DNA of 64,000 nt, taken from positions 1 to 64,000 of the forward strand of contig WNYE01000028.1 in assembly GCA_021396245.1 (NCBI GenBank). Direction: 5' to 3'. Under the pieces are notes generated by a model. The model saw only the letters and a program-made list of their open reading frames with translations, was not told the DNA's origin and did no database searches. Both the position numbers and the translations under genes were made by a program. Positions 11,399 through 21,698 of the stretch are shown one piece after another. This DNA is from Sporothrix humicola (Eukaryota > Ascomycota > Sordariomycetes > Ophiostomatales > Ophiostomataceae). Numbering within the stretch: the stretch's first letter is position 1; each line of letters opens with the position of its first letter.

Positions 11399-14134
11399 AT
11401 GGAGTATCAAGACAACAACCCGGACTCTTCCGGAAACATCGACAACACCGACACAAATGATACTTTCTTCGATGCTCTCGAAGACTTCATCGACTATGAT
11501 TTCGACGCGACACCAACACAACGACAAAGAGTCTGTGTTCCTGGTGCCATCGTCTTGCCACCATCTTTCGATCCCAGTCCCCACGAAACCCAACGCCGCC
11601 AAGATCCCGGCGGTGGATACAACCAGCCGCAGTCATCACAACAACATACCAACCCTGCTGCTGAAGCGTACGACGTCGTCGACCTTTTAGATACGGCTTC
11701 TACCCAGCTGTATGGCGAGAATCTGCGAGCTGGTTCTATACCTATCCTGTCCGGAGCCAGTACACAGCCCATAGATCCCCAGATTCTGCAACTGTCCGCA
11801 TCCAAAGATCTGATACATGAACAACAAGCACCAACCCAGAGTGATATCGCCGCCGCATTTCAAGCCCGACAAGACCAGCCCCTAAAATCTCCGCATGTCC
11901 TTGCTTCAGGCAAGGCATTTTACATTCAGGGCTGGGGCAGGCATTGGCGCCAACTTCGGCAAGGACAGCAACAACAAGCTTCGGCGTACCAGCCCGAGGG
12001 GCAACAGGACCGCCCAAAGATGGCAGAAGAACGCAGGCCGCCGGTTTCCGGCTTCAACCCTGTCATGGCAGAGCCGGTATCAAAGGCAACGGTGCTGGAA
12101 ATGTCAGGCTTTCCCTCTCATGCTATCAATGAAGCATCCATAACAAACTTCAATGCACCACCGTCTGTCGATTCCACCGGTTACACATTCGATACGGCCC
12201 CTACCCATTCTAGCGTTTTTTACGATCGCCATGGTAGAAGACTAAGTACTATCCCGACTTCGATCAGCGACATTGTGGATGATGGACTGCAATCACCCGT
12301 CCCGAGCAACACCCAGAACGTAATGTGGTGGAATAATGGGTACCATCCTATGGAGGATCCGGCCGATATCTTGGACTCCATCAGTTTCTCCCGAGAGACT
12401 GTGATCAGTCATGGTGGAACGCGTTTTTACGACAAGAATGTGAAGCACTTGGACTCTTCCTCGACTGTTGTTGCCACAGACGGGTCTGCCCACCAAAACT
12501 TCACAGCGAGCGACTACGATGCACCCATGACCGGCACACAGGGCCCTTTAGGCACCACCCAGCCAAGCTGGATACACAATACTCAGAGCAGCCCATCGGG
12601 ATACTGCGATGCGACTGCAGACGCTTTTATGCACCGCACTGGCGGCCAGAACCTGTCTCTCTCTACGCTAAACTACCAACCACCTGTGGGCCGATTTGCC
12701 ACGGTCGCAACGGGTCATGATCCCCCGGAAAGTGGGAGGCATAACACGGACCACAGTCCCCAGTCAGCAGCCTTTAACCATGGCGCCAACTCTGGTCGAC
12801 TGGACTGGTCCAATGCCGAAAACATATTTCAGTCTTCCTCTTCCATGCACGGCGCAAAACGCCGCGAGCGATCAATGTCGCCATCAAGCGACACACATGC
12901 CACGGCGAGCAAAAGGCGAGCAGCCTTCAATGGACGCAAGCTAGCTGACACGCAACATCTGTTTCCCATGACACGAGTGCGCTCCAATAATACCGGCTAC
13001 GATGGGATTATGGCACAAGGCTCATCATCAAGCGCGGAGCGCTCAGGCTTCTTAGCCGGCACCTCTGCCAGCCAGCCTTTCAACTCATCAGCAGCTGGTC
13101 CATCCCGACTAGACGGTAGGAGGGCCAAACTGCCGGAGCTGGCTCCTGGACCGAGTTCGGTTGCGTTTGTACAGGGGGAAACGTACACCTGTTATCGATG
13201 CCCGGCTCCGAGCCCTGTGTTTGATTCGGAAAAGGACCTCGAGCAACATACCAAGGAAGAACATCAACTAGCATGTCTTTACAGTCTTGGGGGGTGCAAA
13301 ACAACATTTTCGGATTTCTGCGAGTTTCGCCGCCACACAATGACAGTCCATATCAAGCCAGAGCAATACAAATGTCTCGAGTCGACGTGTGACGAGAGCC
13401 ACAAGCTCTTTGCACGCCCTGATCAACTGCGGTCACATCTATGGGCAAAGCACACGCCGAAGGACGTCAAAAAGGAGTGGGACCGGCTGAAAGACCAAGA
13501 CAGAAAAGAAAAGGGAAAACCCAAGGCAAACAGAGGGACAAGGGGCGGCACAGTCAGCAACAGCAGGGGCGGTTCAGGTTCAGCAAACGCACTCCACCAT
13601 ACTGCAACTGCAAGATCCACGGCTGCATCGTCTAGCCTCACCGATCTGGCAAAGGATCGCAAAGAAGAGATCGACGAGCAGGCCTTACACTCTGTCTGTG
13701 ACGGGCGCCCGTTGCCCAAAAAGATTTGTTGTACTGTGGAGTGTGGTAAGGTCTTTGAGGACGAGTCTTATTCAGAAAGAGGTAAGAAGGTCATGACAGG
13801 TTTGGAGGCCTTCTTGAAGCACATTTTCACAGAACACGAGAAGTCACTAGCTGTAACAAGCCTGGTGGTGTCTAATGCGGCCGCTGCAAGTGCACATCGC
13901 GATCTACAACAGAACGTGTACGTGGGGGAAGATGAAGAGAACCGAGTGACACTGCTTCAGTGGTCGGTGGATGGAAACATCCTGAAGTGGAGTGAAAAGA
14001 AAAACTCCTATGAGCTTGTCCCACCTGGAACGGTGACAGCTACGACGGCCACAACGGCGACATCATCAACGGCGACCACGGCGACAAGCGATGAAGCAGC
14101 ATTGCTTCAAACTTATGGCGGCCCATGGTTCTAA
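11399..14134 (+). CDS. C2H2 zinc-finger protein, paralogue of the 2793 gene (911 aa)
   Basis: Single-exon gene starting at the ATG after a long pyrimidine-rich leader. The first 590 residues are low complexity (Gln/Ser/Asn/His). A zinc-finger block begins at Cys598: a CYRC unit, then a Cys/His unit (CLYSLGGCKTTF), then a third unit with C-x4-C spacing ending HLWAKH. A long Lys/Arg-rich linker follows. Near the C terminus is a second Cys motif (CTVECGKVF) followed by a LEAFLKH segment that mirrors ALEAFMKH of the upstream gene. The order of elements in the two proteins is the same, so they are ancient duplicates rather than a recent copy; the low-complexity halves do not align by eye. The C terminus has a Thr/Ala-rich repeat (TATTATT type). 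The protein is probably nuclear; its role is unknown. Confidence 0.85.
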   Translation: MEYQDNNPDSSGNIDNTDTNDTFFDALEDFIDYDFDATPTQRQRVCVPGAIVLPPSFDPSPHETQRRQDPGGGYNQPQSSQQHTNPAAEAYDVVDLLDTASTQLYGENLRAGSIPILSGASTQPIDPQILQLSASKDLIHEQQAPTQSDIAAAFQARQDQPLKSPHVLASGKAFYIQGWGRHWRQLRQGQQQQASAYQPEGQQDRPKMAEERRPPVSGFNPVMAEPVSKATVLEMSGFPSHAINEASITNFNAPPSVDSTGYTFDTAPTHSSVFYDRHGRRLSTIPTSISDIVDDGLQSPVPSNTQNVMWWNNGYHPMEDPADILDSISFSRETVISHGGTRFYDKNVKHLDSSSTVVATDGSAHQNFTASDYDAPMTGTQGPLGTTQPSWIHNTQSSPSGYCDATADAFMHRTGGQNLSLSTLNYQPPVGRFATVATGHDPPESGRHNTDHSPQSAAFNHGANSGRLDWSNAENIFQSSSSMHGAKRRERSMSPSSDTHATASKRRAAFNGRKLADTQHLFPMTRVRSNNTGYDGIMAQGSSSSAERSGFLAGTSASQPFNSSAAGPSRLDGRRAKLPELAPGPSSVAFVQGETYTCYRCPAPSPVFDSEKDLEQHTKEEHQLACLYSLGGCKTTFSDFCEFRRHTMTVHIKPEQYKCLESTCDESHKLFARPDQLRSHLWAKHTPKDVKKEWDRLKDQDRKEKGKPKANRGTRGGTVSNSRGGSGSANALHHTATARSTAASSSLTDLAKDRKEEIDEQALHSVCDGRPLPKKICCTVECGKVFEDESYSERGKKVMTGLEAFLKHIFTEHEKSLAVTSLVVSNAAAASAHRDLQQNVYVGEDEENRVTLLQWSVDGNILKWSEKKNSYELVPPGTVTATTATTATSSTATTATSDEAALLQTYGGPWF

Positions 14135-15365
14135 TAGACCATGGCAATGTTGGCTCTACCATGAAGTTACATGTCTGCCCCCTTCTTTGTTACCTTTTGT
14201 TCTTCTTCTTTCTTCTACCTTCTTTCCTCGTTCTTCTTTTTGGATTTTTTCGGTGGAAACTTCTCTCCTTGTTTTTCTTTCATTCGCGGTTTTGATATTT
14301 TATTCAGTTCAATTTTCTTGCTCTTGGTTTTCATTATCTTTTTTTTTCGGTTCACTGTTAGATGGGCTTACCCTATTCATCGATTACAGATTTGTTCAGA
14401 TATTTGTTTCTGTTATTTTGGATTTACAGTATTTCCCTTGCTACATCTCCTCCTTGTCCACAGTTTGGCCGTCACGCATTTTTCCACCAGGACATTCTTT
14501 GTTTCGCATCGCTTTGTTTTTTCCCACTTATTTTGTTTTATTTTCCTAGTTTTGGGTATTTGGCTGCCAGTTTACATGTCATATTTATTTTACTTTTCTA
14601 CCCTTTCCCATTCCAATCATTTCTTTACTTTCCTACGTGTCGTTATGTTGAGATGATTTGAAAGTCCTCAAAATCCTTTCCCTGATAATCAACTAACTTG
14701 ATGTTCGGGTCGAGAGGTACCACGTTTGTTTGATATATTTTGAAATACAATACTACGTTTTGATATCCCAGCTTTCTCCCTTTCCGGCCTTTCTTGTCTT
14801 TCTTTTTTTTTCTTGTCCTTTTTTTCTCGGCTTCGGTTCTGGCGAGTTCCGGTGAGGTTTTGAGTTCCGGGACGGGCAGTGGAGTCGGGGTTAAGGTTGG
14901 GTGTTGTTGAGTCTTGGCTTTGAGTGGGCTGGACTCAATACGGAAGGCGTTGTGAGGAACCCCGCTAAAAGACGCCGGTACCGCGATCCTCCGGCGTTCG
15001 TCTTGCGTGCCCGTCCTTTGATTGTTCTAGAACGGCACGGTTGATTTGTCACAGGACGATTGGTAGCATTGGAAGCCGGTCTTCGGATTTTCACATTTAC
15101 TTTCTCCTTTTCTGGTATTTTTACATCTCTTTCCTCTTCCCACAACTCGAGTCGGTTTGATACGGAGCACGCTACTACGAGAACTCGACGACTTAATTCT
15201 CGAGGATCAACTAATCACCACAAGCAAGGATTGCGTGATCGGTACTACATAAGGTCGACGGTCCTCTTCGAAATCCTTCCAGGCGCAACCTTTTTCTTTT
15301 CTTTCCTCCTCCCCATCGATCATCTCAACACATCAGCTCTTCTCTTTTTACGCCTTCACCACAAA
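14135..15365. other. Pyrimidine-rich 3' flank and promoter of the dehydrogenase gene
   Basis: From 14160 to 14660 the + strand is dominated by T and C, probably the 3' flank of the preceding gene. From about 15050 to 15365 it becomes the leader of the dehydrogenase gene. The frame of that gene is open upstream to 15060, but the translation is not dehydrogenase-like, so I treat it as leader. No other gene is seen. Confidence 0.5.
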
Positions 15366-16316
15366 ATGGCATCCACTTCAGATTCGGCCTCAGCCTCCGT
15401 TCAGGCCAGCGCCACTCTGGGCGTTAATGGCCTCTTTGCGACTACGGGCCAGGTCGCGCTTGTGACGGGCGGCGGCACGGGCATCGGCCTTGTGATGGCG
15501 CGCGCACTCGCCGAAGCGGGCGCGGCCAAAGTGTACATTGCGGGCCGTCGGCAGGCGGTTCTGCGGTCGGCGGCGTCGTCGGTCAATTCGGTGCTGGGCC
15601 GCGACGTGCTGGTGCCGGTCGAGCTGGACGTGACGTCCAAAGAGAGCCTGGCGGCCGCGGCGGCGATCATCGAAAAGGACAGCGGGTTCCTGGACGTGGT
15701 CGTCGTCAATGCCGGCGTGCAGGGTCCGCAGACGCCAACGCCGGCCGACAACGATAGCACAACTCTGGCACAGTGGCGGGAGCAGCAGCTGCAGGTGGAC
15801 CCGAGCGAATTCCAGGACACGTTCAAGGTCAACACGACGGCGGTGTGGTTTACGGCCGTGACGTTTTTGAATCTGCTGGACGCGGGCAACAAACGGCGCA
15901 ACGATGATCTGGGCGCAGGCCGGCCGACGTCGCAGGTCGTGGTCATTTCGTCGCTCGCCGGGTTCAACCGGAAAGCCCCCGCAGGCTTCGTGTATGGCCA
16001 GTCCAAGAGCGCGGCAACGCACGCGGCGAAACAGCTGGCGGTTCTCCTACCGCGGTGGGGCATCCGCGTCAACGTGATTGCGCCGGGACCGTTCCCGAGT
16101 GAGATGACGGCGACGTTTGTTGGCAACCTGGGAGCGACGACAGAGCAGGCGGTCATCCCGATTGGCAAAGAGCACGTTCCGTTGGGCAGAATCGGCGACC
16201 AGCAGGACATGGCGGGCACGATCTTGTACCTGACATCACGGGCGGGTGCATTCCTCAATGGAAACGTTGTTCTATTGGACGGCGGCCGTCTGGGCACCTT
16301 CCCGGGGATGTATTAG
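15366..16316 (+). CDS. Short-chain dehydrogenase/reductase (SDR), classical type (316 aa)
   Basis: NAD(P)-dependent oxidoreductase of the classical SDR family, interconverting an alcohol and a ketone on an unknown substrate. The nucleotide-binding motif TGGGTGIG is near residues 33-40, the NAG motif near 116, and the catalytic Tyr-x3-Lys is Y210/K214 in YGQSK. A C-terminal NGNVVLLDGG segment is typical of the fold. Single exon. I start at the ATG at 15366 because it follows ACAAA, and a 35-residue leader before the Rossmann motif is usual; upstream in-frame codons translate into Phe/Ser-rich non-SDR sequence. There is no signal peptide. It faces the transporter gene tail to tail with about 64 bases between stop codons, and it is part of the 15-26 kb catabolic-looking block. 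Codon use is strongly GC-biased. Confidence 0.92.
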   Translation: MASTSDSASASVQASATLGVNGLFATTGQVALVTGGGTGIGLVMARALAEAGAAKVYIAGRRQAVLRSAASSVNSVLGRDVLVPVELDVTSKESLAAAAAIIEKDSGFLDVVVVNAGVQGPQTPTPADNDSTTLAQWREQQLQVDPSEFQDTFKVNTTAVWFTAVTFLNLLDAGNKRRNDDLGAGRPTSQVVVISSLAGFNRKAPAGFVYGQSKSAATHAAKQLAVLLPRWGIRVNVIAPGPFPSEMTATFVGNLGATTEQAVIPIGKEHVPLGRIGDQQDMAGTILYLTSRAGAFLNGNVVLLDGGRLGTFPGMY

Positions 16317-16380
16317 AAGGATGTGTAGCAGATAGATAGATTGATAGAGTAGTCTATGACAATATTATGATGTCGACAGT

Positions 16381-18157
16381 TTATGCGGTTTGCACCTCCT
16401 CATGGACAGCCTCCCCGATGGCGTCCGTCTTCTCCTTCTCGACAATGTCCGTGCCGTCGGCGGTCATGTGCAGGACGACGCGGTCGCCAAACAGCTCGGC
16501 GACTTCTTCGAGCGTGCGGCCCTTTGTCTCGGGGACGAAAAAGTAAATGGCGAAAGGTGTGGCCATGGAGCACGCAAACCAGACCATGTACATGCGCCAG
16601 CCAATTTCCCGGAACGCAGTCGACGTCGACTCGGTGTAGGTGACGGCGCCGACAAAGTAGCTGAAAAAGGCCAGGCCGATACCCTTGGCGCGGATGACCG
16701 TGGGGAAGATCTCGGCGGCGTAGGCAAACTGGGTGGGGTCGATGAAGAAGCCGTAGAACCACTGGTAAAAGAAAATAAAAAAGAGGGCGGCGGCGTTGCC
16801 GGCGTGGTTTGTCGTGGAGTTGTACTTCATCTGGAGGAGGGCAGTGGCGAGCATGCAGAGGCCGGCCGTCGGGAAGCCCCAGACTGGGTTGTGAGTGGTG
16901 AGTGAGGATTCAAAGGGTGACGATTCTAAGCTCGAAATGAAGAGAGAGAGAGAGCTTACGAAACATTGTTCTGCGGCCAAGACGGTCGACGACAAAGATG
17001 GACAGAATGTTGGGGATGGTACCGCAGATAATGTAGACTGGGATGTTAGTATGAGTGAGAGGAGGGAAGCGAGGAAAGAAAAGAACGACAAAAAGAAAAA
17101 GAAAAACGAGCGAAGCGAGGACAGAAACTTACCTCCATACATCAGGAGCGGCATGTGGCCCGTCATGCCCAGGTTCTGGTAGATGAGGACGCTGTAGTTG
17201 GCAATGCCGAGGATGCCGGAGCTCTGGCTGGCAAAGAAGAGAAACAGGACAATCAGACTGCGTCGTCGCCACGACGGCACCTTGACCAGCATGTCCCAGT
17301 AGCCGGCCGAGTGCTGCTTGTCGTAGGCGACTTGCTGGCTGATCTGGAGGAACTCGGCCATGGCGACGCGGCCTTCGGGGTCGCTGGGGTCGCTGTGCAA
17401 CTTCCTCAAGACGGCCAGGGCTTCTTCATTGCGGCCAGTCCAACTCAGGAAACGAGGGGATTCGGGGACGAGCCAGACGACGGCGGCCAGGATGAGGGGG
17501 GCGAGGGACGCCAGGGCCAAGGGTAAACGCCACTGGAGCGTCAGACTCGACGCAAACGAGCACCCGTAGGCGACCCAGGCACAGACGAGATAGCCAAAGG
17601 CAAAGCCACAGGCCGTCAGGCCAGACAGCATGCCGCGTTTGTGCGCGGGGGCCACTTCCGAAATGTAGAGAGGAACCTGGCAGATGAGTGCACCCAGCCC
17701 GATGCCCTCGAGCAGCCGGAAGACAATCATCATGGCAATGTTCTGGCTGCCGGCCGTGATGCCGCCGCAGACGGCCGTGACGACGGATCCCCAGAAGATG
17801 GTCTTCTTGCGGCCCAGCCAGTCGCCGACCCAGCCCTGGATGATGGAGCCAGAGGCACAGCCAAACGCAAAGAGGCCATTGACGGCGCCGATAATACTAG
17901 CAGTGTAGGCGGAGGTGGCTCGAAGGATGTTAGATAGTGCTAATTAGTCGGAGGGAAGGGGCACTCACGATCTAGGTCAAAGAACTGGTAGAATCCATCC
18001 AGACCGATGGAGGTGACAAACACGGAAAAGGCAAAGCCATATGTGTAAGCACCAACAGCCACGAGGAGGACGATCTGAGATGTGAGTGAGTGATGAAAGA
18101 TAGTTGACGGCGGCGATGATGACTTACATAAACGTTGTATGACGAAAGATGGGCCAT
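16381..18157 (-). CDS. MFS transporter, sugar-porter family (500 aa, 5 exons)
   Basis: Plasma-membrane major facilitator, probably proton-coupled uptake of a sugar or related small molecule. Proposed exons (minus strand): 18128-18157, 17969-18074, 17133-17918, 16960-17037, 16381-16883. They join in frame to 1503 bases, all with GT..AG ends (GTAAGT, GTGAGT, GTAAGT, GTAAGC donors). Visible sugar-porter signatures are GRKKT after TM2, PESPRFL before the central loop, VDRLGRRTMF (restored only when the 78-base exon is included), and PETKGRTLEEV after TM12. The length is close to the family's usual 500-550. The first exon codes only 10 residues. The gene shares the divergent region 18158-19329 with the hydrolase. 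The substrate cannot be read from sequence; sugar porters also carry quinate and other polyols. Confidence 0.9.
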
Positions 18158-19329
18158 AGTGACGGTGATGTGGTCAATGACCAGTGTTGTATTGTGATTT
18201 GAACAATATAATTAAGAGGGCAGGAGGACACGAAGAAATAAAACAAAAACAGATGATAGATGCAATGTCGATCTCAAAAGAAACTGACGAGACAGATATG
18301 CGAGGAGTGCAGACTTTATGAAGTGAAAGACGGCCTTGGATGATATATTGTGCGTATTATGTGAATGCAAGCATAGCCGTGGAAACCACTGTCATCCTCG
18401 CATCCATCCTTGCTATTACCCCCCTCTCTTCTCCTCATAGTATTCCTGAATATTGCATCCTTGTCGGTGCGAATACGACTCTCCTAGACGCATCCAAAGG
18501 ACAGCATAATACCCAGGTGCTACTGTTTGCAGGCACAAAATAATTCTGTCCTTTTGCTGTCGGCTCACTTACACGCATTCTCTCAATATGCCGGCCGACG
18601 ACGTTGATCGTCCCCAACTATACTTGACGCGTGTTAGTCTCGCTCTTTCCCTGCGGGGAAGTTAGTCTCGTCGCGGTGCCTCAAAACGATGCTATCTTTA
18701 TGTCCAATCTAGGAAATCTGCTCGTGCAACAGGACATTCCCATATCGAATACTCTTCAACCGCTTCTCGCTATTCGGTGATCTTTCGGGAGGTCAGAGAC
18801 GGGAAGACGGAAAGGACGGGTGGCGTTTTGGCGACGGCTTGTCTGGTTGTCTTTTTGTCTTTTTCTCATTTTGTTTCAAATTATTGCCGCGATATGAGGC
18901 TCCTTCCTTTTGTCAAGCACCATTATGTTCGTGCTAGTGTGTCTCTATGTGTACTCTCTTTCCGTGTTGGTCGAATCCGTGTTAGTGCACCCCGACTTCA
19001 CTCGCCCCTTCCCCAGACGGACATCTTCTCCGAGTCGCACCCCAAACAACCTAGTCCATTCACTGGGAAAATGTTCTCCGCAGGGGGGAAGGAGAGGAGA
19101 GAACTGTCAATAGATGAGACAGACACAATAAACATACCGCACTCTGCCTTCACATGATATTCTGTCCATCATATCCTTAGCCTATTGTCTATCCACCTTT
19201 TCTTTTGAGATTCATCAATCAGACAGTCCCAGTGTAACACGTCATTTCTCACGTTGCACTGAAGTTTTGTTGTTGACTTGACATCCCTGTTTACTTTCAC
19301 TCAGATCAACATCGCCACTCACACTCACG
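18158..19329. promoter_or_regulatory. Divergent promoter region between transporter and hydrolase
   Basis: 1.17 kb between two divergently transcribed genes, with no gene seen inside. It contains a perfect decamer direct repeat (GTTAGTCTCG at 18633-18642 and 18661-18670), annotated separately. Control of both genes from this region is inferred from orientation. Confidence 0.5.
18633..18670. repeat. Direct repeat GTTAGTCTCG x2, 28-base period
   Basis: Two identical decamers lie 28 bases apart, about 480 bases from the transporter start and 660 from the hydrolase start. It is a possible regulator site pair; nothing beyond the repeat itself supports this. Confidence 0.45.
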
Positions 19330-20355
19330 ATGGCCTCAACTGTCCGCCACGACTGCGGCCCGATCAACGCCGAGGGGCTTGCCGAAGAATGGGTCCAGCT
19401 CGAGAAGACGCTCGGGTTCCGACCGGCCGTCAATCTGGAGGGGACTGTCGAGCAGCAGCGGCAAGTGCTGGAGGACGGATGTGCCGCCAGAGACAAAGGG
19501 TCGATGACAAAAGAACTGGAGGCGGTACAGGCCAGAGACTCGACCGTCGCCAGCAAAGATGGATATGAGGTGCCGGTCAGAATTTATACGCCGGCGGCCA
19601 CCACTACCGCCCCTGATTCTGGCCGACCCTGCGCTGTCTATATTCACGGCGGCGGGTGGACTTTGGGCAGTGTGCAAGCCGACGACCTATTCGCCCGCAT
19701 GGTCGCCCGCGACGGCAACCACGTGGTCGTCAGCATCGACTATCGGCGAGCGCCCGAACACGCGCATCCGACGGCGAGCGACGACTGTCTGGCGGTGTAC
19801 CTGTGGGTGGTGAAGAGCACCGCTGAGCTCGGCGTCGATCCCTCCAAGATTTACATTACTGGCAACTCCGCCGGTGGCCACCTTTCCGCCGTCACCGCAC
19901 TGAGGGTCGTCACCGAGACGGACGTTCCTGACAGTCTGGCCGCTCAAATTCTCCGAATTCCCCTGACGTGCCATCCTCTGGCCTTCCTCGGGACGCTGCC
20001 CGAACGCAAGACCGTCCCCGTCTACAACGACCACGCCGCCGTCAGCATGTTTAGCGAGTACGCCCCGGACCCAAAGACATGGAAGGATCCGCTGGTGTCG
20101 CCCTTGCATGCCCCGGACAGTATGCTGAAGAAACTTCCCCCCACGTACATTGATGCCTGCTCCGAAGACCCGTTGTATGACGGCGGCGTCGCTTATGGCG
20201 ACCGGCTGGCCAAACTGGGCATTCCCACCAAGGTTTTCGTCCTGCAAGGCATGCCGCACGGCTCGTACTATCTGTTCCCGGAGCTGCCCTCTAGTAAAGT
20301 TGCCAACCAGGCCGTCATCGACGGGACGGAGTGGGCATTGAGTCAGAGGAAGTAG
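19330..20355 (+). CDS. Alpha/beta hydrolase, HSL-like esterase/lipase family (341 aa)
   Basis: Serine carboxyl-ester hydrolase of the hormone-sensitive-lipase-like (alpha/beta hydrolase_3) type. The oxyanion motif HGGGW starts at His106, the nucleophile is Ser180 in GNSAGG, and the likely remaining triad residues are Asp280 (SEDPLYD) and His310 (MPHGSY). Single exon; the ATG at 19330 gives a normal N-terminal cap, and there is no signal peptide, so the enzyme is probably cytosolic. In this neighbourhood it is a natural candidate for hydrolysing the ester or lactone made by the Baeyer-Villiger-type monooxygenase at 24410. That pairing is inferred from families and proximity only; detoxification esterase is the main alternative. 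Confidence 0.92.
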   Translation: MASTVRHDCGPINAEGLAEEWVQLEKTLGFRPAVNLEGTVEQQRQVLEDGCAARDKGSMTKELEAVQARDSTVASKDGYEVPVRIYTPAATTTAPDSGRPCAVYIHGGGWTLGSVQADDLFARMVARDGNHVVVSIDYRRAPEHAHPTASDDCLAVYLWVVKSTAELGVDPSKIYITGNSAGGHLSAVTALRVVTETDVPDSLAAQILRIPLTCHPLAFLGTLPERKTVPVYNDHAAVSMFSEYAPDPKTWKDPLVSPLHAPDSMLKKLPPTYIDACSEDPLYDGGVAYGDRLAKLGIPTKVFVLQGMPHGSYYLFPELPSSKVANQAVIDGTEWALSQRK

Positions 20356-20830
20356 CGTGGAGAGGTGACTTGTATATACTGTTGCTAGATAATAAATAAT
20401 ATTGACAAGACAGCTTTGACACACTATCACTTGTACTTCACATCCATCTCACACTGATATCACATTCATCTCACTACCATCTCAGTTGGCATTGACCCTG
20501 CGCTGTTGACTTAACTTGACAAACGGACGGCGGGGAGCTTGGACCAATGACAAGCCGCACTGGCTGCTATTGTGACACGATCAAAATACTGCCATCCTCA
20601 ACTTTTGTAAACTTTCATGTTCCTCGACATAACAACCGGCATTTGTGCTTATCTCGCGTCTTAAATACTTTGCGTCTACATACTACTGCAATCCAATTCT
20701 TCTTCATACTTCTTCTGCTCTGTTCCAGCCACCCCTGTTCCATACGTTCACTTCCGCCTTTGCACACAGAACAAGCACTACTCTACCAAAATTGCAGAAC
20801 CTCTTTCGACGTTCCCCCGGCCCAGACACA
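20356..20830. other. Intergenic region before the small Cys-rich gene
   Basis: 475 bases holding the 3' flank of the hydrolase and a short promoter. An AT-rich CTTAAATAC element near 20659-20668 is a weak TATA-like candidate. Nothing else is visible. Confidence 0.4.
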
Positions 20831-21192
20831 ATGGCCAAGACACTGGTTCCTAAGACGCCCACCAGGAAAAGGCCTACGGGCAAGAAGGCTACTGAGAAAA
20901 AGCCTGACCAGGTGGAAAGGTTCCCGAAACACCCCGGGATCCGGCACCATTGGTAAGCCAGCCACGAGCTTTCACATATCATCGAGGACAATATCCCACT
21001 GACATGTCTAGCCCAGTCTGCTTCAAGATCCCCACTCACAGGTGTACCAGCAAAGGCCACTATGTGGTCTGCCCCACCCATGGCAATCACCACAACGAAA
21101 GAGAGGGGTGCATCAAATGCCGTGAGGAGGTCAAGAGAGAGGAAAAGGCCGAAAGGTCAGAGAGGTCAGAGAGCGAGGGAACCAATAAATGA
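20831..21192 (+). CDS. Small Cys/His-rich protein, putative zinc-binding (100 aa, 2 exons)
   Basis: Not recognised. Proposed exons are 20831-20952 and 21012-21192. The 59-base intron has a GTAAGC donor, a CTGAC branch-like site and a CTAG acceptor. Splicing joins TG to C and so creates a cysteine at the junction, giving HHCPVC. The mature protein has a Lys-rich N terminus (residues 1-40) and then a compact Cys/His array: CPVC, a single Cys, VVCPTHG, NHH and GCIKC, followed by a charged Lys/Glu tail. The spacing suggests one or two bound zinc ions. Reading frame, intron and Cys pattern all agree, which is why I accept so short a gene. It sits between the hydrolase and a small membrane-protein gene on the same strand. 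The function is unknown. Confidence 0.6.
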
Positions 21193-21698
21193 TTCTCAGC
21201 GAAGTGAGGTCACCAGGAGGAAGACAAGTGAAAGGAGGAAGAGATGATATTGAAGGAGGGTGACATACAATTGTGTGAGACATGATGAACAACTTTGAGT
21301 CAGTCGGTAGATAAACTACATTTCATTTAGATACAACACACATTGTTAGAGTGGACTAGATGACTATTCTAATACATTGATGTATCTATTTAGTACGCCA
21401 ATAGAATTTTGTGCGCTCTTCAAATGTTGCTTGACTCATGTACCCTTTGTATGTGTTTACTCCAAAAAGATACTTCTACTAACACCACCCCAGAAGTCAG
21501 GCATCAGCCTCAGCCTTGTGGCTTACTTGTTGACGGCGTCATCTAAAGCTCTTTTTTTCACACGTTTTTCTTACTTTTACCTAACATTTCCCCGCGGTCC
21601 CTCGACTTCTATTTTCTCACATTCTTATCACTTGTCCAACCGCTTCCATCTTCCATCACTTCTCTCTCTTCCACCGTCACCAACAACCCACCGCCACC
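21193..21698. other. Intergenic region before the small membrane-protein gene
   Basis: About 500 bases: AT-rich 3' flank, then from about 21540 a T/C-rich leader running up to the ATG at 21699. The ATG context is CGCCACCATGT, a strong start context. No other feature is seen. Confidence 0.4.

Noticed and set aside
16884..17132. Low-complexity insert in the MFS transporter
   Set aside because: The Phe/Ser-rich residues are explained by two introns flanking a 78-base exon that restores VDRLGRRTMF.
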